From contig NZ_JACORU010000002.1 in NCBI RefSeq assembly GCF_014297445.1, positions 434,001 through 498,000 on the forward strand: a stretch of 64,000 nucleotides of DNA, read 5' to 3'. The position numbers and the translations under genes were made by a program. Below are positions 63,178 through 64,000 of the stretch, one piece after another. Positions within the stretch are counted from its first letter, which is position 1. Each line of letters opens with the position of its first letter. The notes beneath the pieces were generated by a model. That model was given only the letters and a program-made list of their open reading frames with translations. It did no database searches and was not told where the DNA came from. Source of the stretch: Ramlibacter albus. GTDB taxonomy: Bacteria; Pseudomonadota; Gammaproteobacteria; Burkholderiales; Burkholderiaceae_C.

Positions 63178-63850
63178 GCGCGCCCTGCACCGCGGCCTTC
63201 AGCGCGAGCACGGCACAGTCGGGGCTGGTGAACACGGGCGGGGCCACCTTGGCCTGCACCTGCTGCACGGCGTCGGCCATGGAGAACTGCGCGAGCATGA
63301 TCGCATCGCAGCCGTTCAGCTTCGTCGCCGCTTCGGCGACCTTGCGGTGATGGTCCGCCGTGCGGCCCTGCGCGAGGTCGTGCATGGCTTCGGGCACGAA
63401 CGCGCTTTGCAGGTCCACCTCGATGCCGCGCTGCTTGGCCATCGCATGCAGCTCTTCGGACATGCTGCCGATGGAAGCCTGGAAGGTGGCGACGAGGCCC
63501 AGCCTCACCGTGCGGCCGTCGCTGGACCTCGCGAGGGCCTGCTCGAACATCGCTTCGTTCGGCTTGAGCGTCGGCAGCCCGCAGGCCTTGCCCGCGGCTT
63601 CGATCGCGGGGCCGAACGCGGAGCACGTGAAGAGGATGCCGTCGCAGCCCGTGCCCGCCACGTACCTTGCGAGGTCGATGAAGCGCTGCGTCATCGCGGG
63701 CGTGAGCGCGCCGGCATCGGCGCGGTCGACCGACAAGCTGTCGTCCAGCAAATTCATGCGCCGCGCCTGCGGCCAGTGGCGCTCGAACGCGCTCTGGATG
63801 GGGGCCATCGACAGCGGCGTGGCGTGGATGAGGGCGATGCGTGCGGGCAT
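63170..63850 (-). CDS. Aspartate/glutamate racemase-family protein
   Basis: 226 residues of the Asp/Glu/hydantoin racemase superfamily. The first active-site Cys is in FTCSAFGPAIE (about residue 76). The second position, normally Cys, reads FTSPDCAVLAL near the end, where Ser-Pro-Asp-Cys keeps a Cys two residues later. ALIHATPLSMAPIQSAF at the N-terminus is typical of the arylmalonate-decarboxylase/hydantoin-racemase branch. It could isomerise or decarboxylate a small carboxylate. It is coupled by an 8-bp overlap to the MFS exporter. Confidence 0.82.
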   Translation of the reverse strand: MPARIALIHATPLSMAPIQSAFERHWPQARRMNLLDDSLSVDRADAGALTPAMTQRFIDLARYVAGTGCDGILFTCSAFGPAIEAAGKACGLPTLKPNEAMFEQALARSSDGRTVRLGLVATFQASIGSMSEELHAMAKQRGIEVDLQSAFVPEAMHDLAQGRTADHHRKVAEAATKLNGCDAIMLAQFSMADAVQQVQAKVAPPVFTSPDCAVLALKAAVQGAHG

Positions 63851-63886
63851 CGAAGTAGTATGCCAACTTCGAAGGAGACGAGACGC

Positions 63887-64000
63887 ATGAAGAAGTACTG
63901 CACGCTGCTGCTGGCGGCGGCGCTGGCCGGGTGCGCGAGCACCGGTTCCGTGATGGGCGAGCGGCCCGCCTACCTCACCGCGACCACCGAGGACGTGCCC
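63887..64000 (+). CDS. Lipoprotein, N-terminal part (runs off window)
   Basis: Only 38 codons are visible: signal MKKYCTLLLAAALAGC with a lipobox (Cys16), then ASTGSVMGERPAYLTATTED. AAGGAG precedes the ATG. It diverges from the racemase-like gene (36 bp). No family can be assigned. Confidence 0.7.
   Translation, partial: MKKYCTLLLAAALAGCASTGSVMGERPAYLTATTEDVP

Noticed and set aside
60121..63231. Plus-strand frame of 1036 codons across two genes
   Set aside because: It is a shadow of the SGNH, glycosidase-like and MFS genes, all of which have clear motifs in other frames.

Overview
The window is high-GC DNA from a betaproteobacterium. It looks like a Comamonadaceae/Burkholderiales soil organism of the Ramlibacter/Variovorax type. 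The main reasons are six orphan Bug/TctC periplasmic binding proteins with no TctA/TctB membrane partners, several copies of a dispersed REP-like palindrome, and the codon bias. No rRNA, tRNA or CRISPR array was found. The species assignment is inference.

Region 1 (1-13.3 kb) is catabolic. A truncated ABC peptide-type binding protein gene and a cytosine-deaminase-like amidohydrolase are followed by an IS110/IS1111-type element that has split a REP palindrome. Next comes a HutC/GntR regulator facing an eight-gene operon: AtuA-like protein, DUF4387 protein, Bug receptor, aconitase A, second Bug receptor, isocitrate-lyase/PEP-mutase-type lyase, and LeuC-like and LeuD-like dehydratase subunits. 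Six of the seven junctions are overlaps or very short gaps. The set reads as an uptake, hydration and C-C cleavage pathway for a branched di- or tricarboxylate.

Region 2 (13.3-23.6 kb) holds an FKBP lipoprotein, a small membrane protein, a MATE exporter and an amidase. Then come four protein-modifying enzymes: a YjjJ-type HipA kinase, a hipBA module, the AMPylator SelO and an atypical Fic protein. A PhyH dioxygenase gene sits among them.

Region 3 (23.6-34.1 kb) carries two paralogous lipoproteins around a GST, three Bug receptors, a RelE/ParE toxin-antitoxin pair, a di-iron ferritin-like protein, an orphan ABC binding protein and an MscS channel.

Region 4 (34.1-43.2 kb) looks like a conflict and defence island, with visibly lower GC and different codon use in its right part. 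It contains a tightly overlapping operon (transglutaminase-like protein, secreted mini-Rhs toxin candidate, two small membrane proteins that may give immunity), a DUF262 GmrSD-like protein, and an MmeI-type restriction-modification gene disrupted by an IS3 element. Removing the IS and one GGCC duplication restores the reading frame exactly.

Region 5 (43.2-64 kb) begins with a Bug receptor and an Ldh-type dehydrogenase. An envelope cluster follows: OmpA, CHASE2, caspase-SH3/DUF4384 and FecR in one overlapping operon, with a second caspase facing away. Next are three RCC1-repeat lipoproteins, an SGNH esterase and a glycosidase-like lipoprotein. Six lipoproteins in the window share one roughly 150-residue N-terminal module joined to different C-terminal domains. 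The window ends with an MFS exporter, an Asp/Glu racemase-like protein and the start of another lipoprotein.
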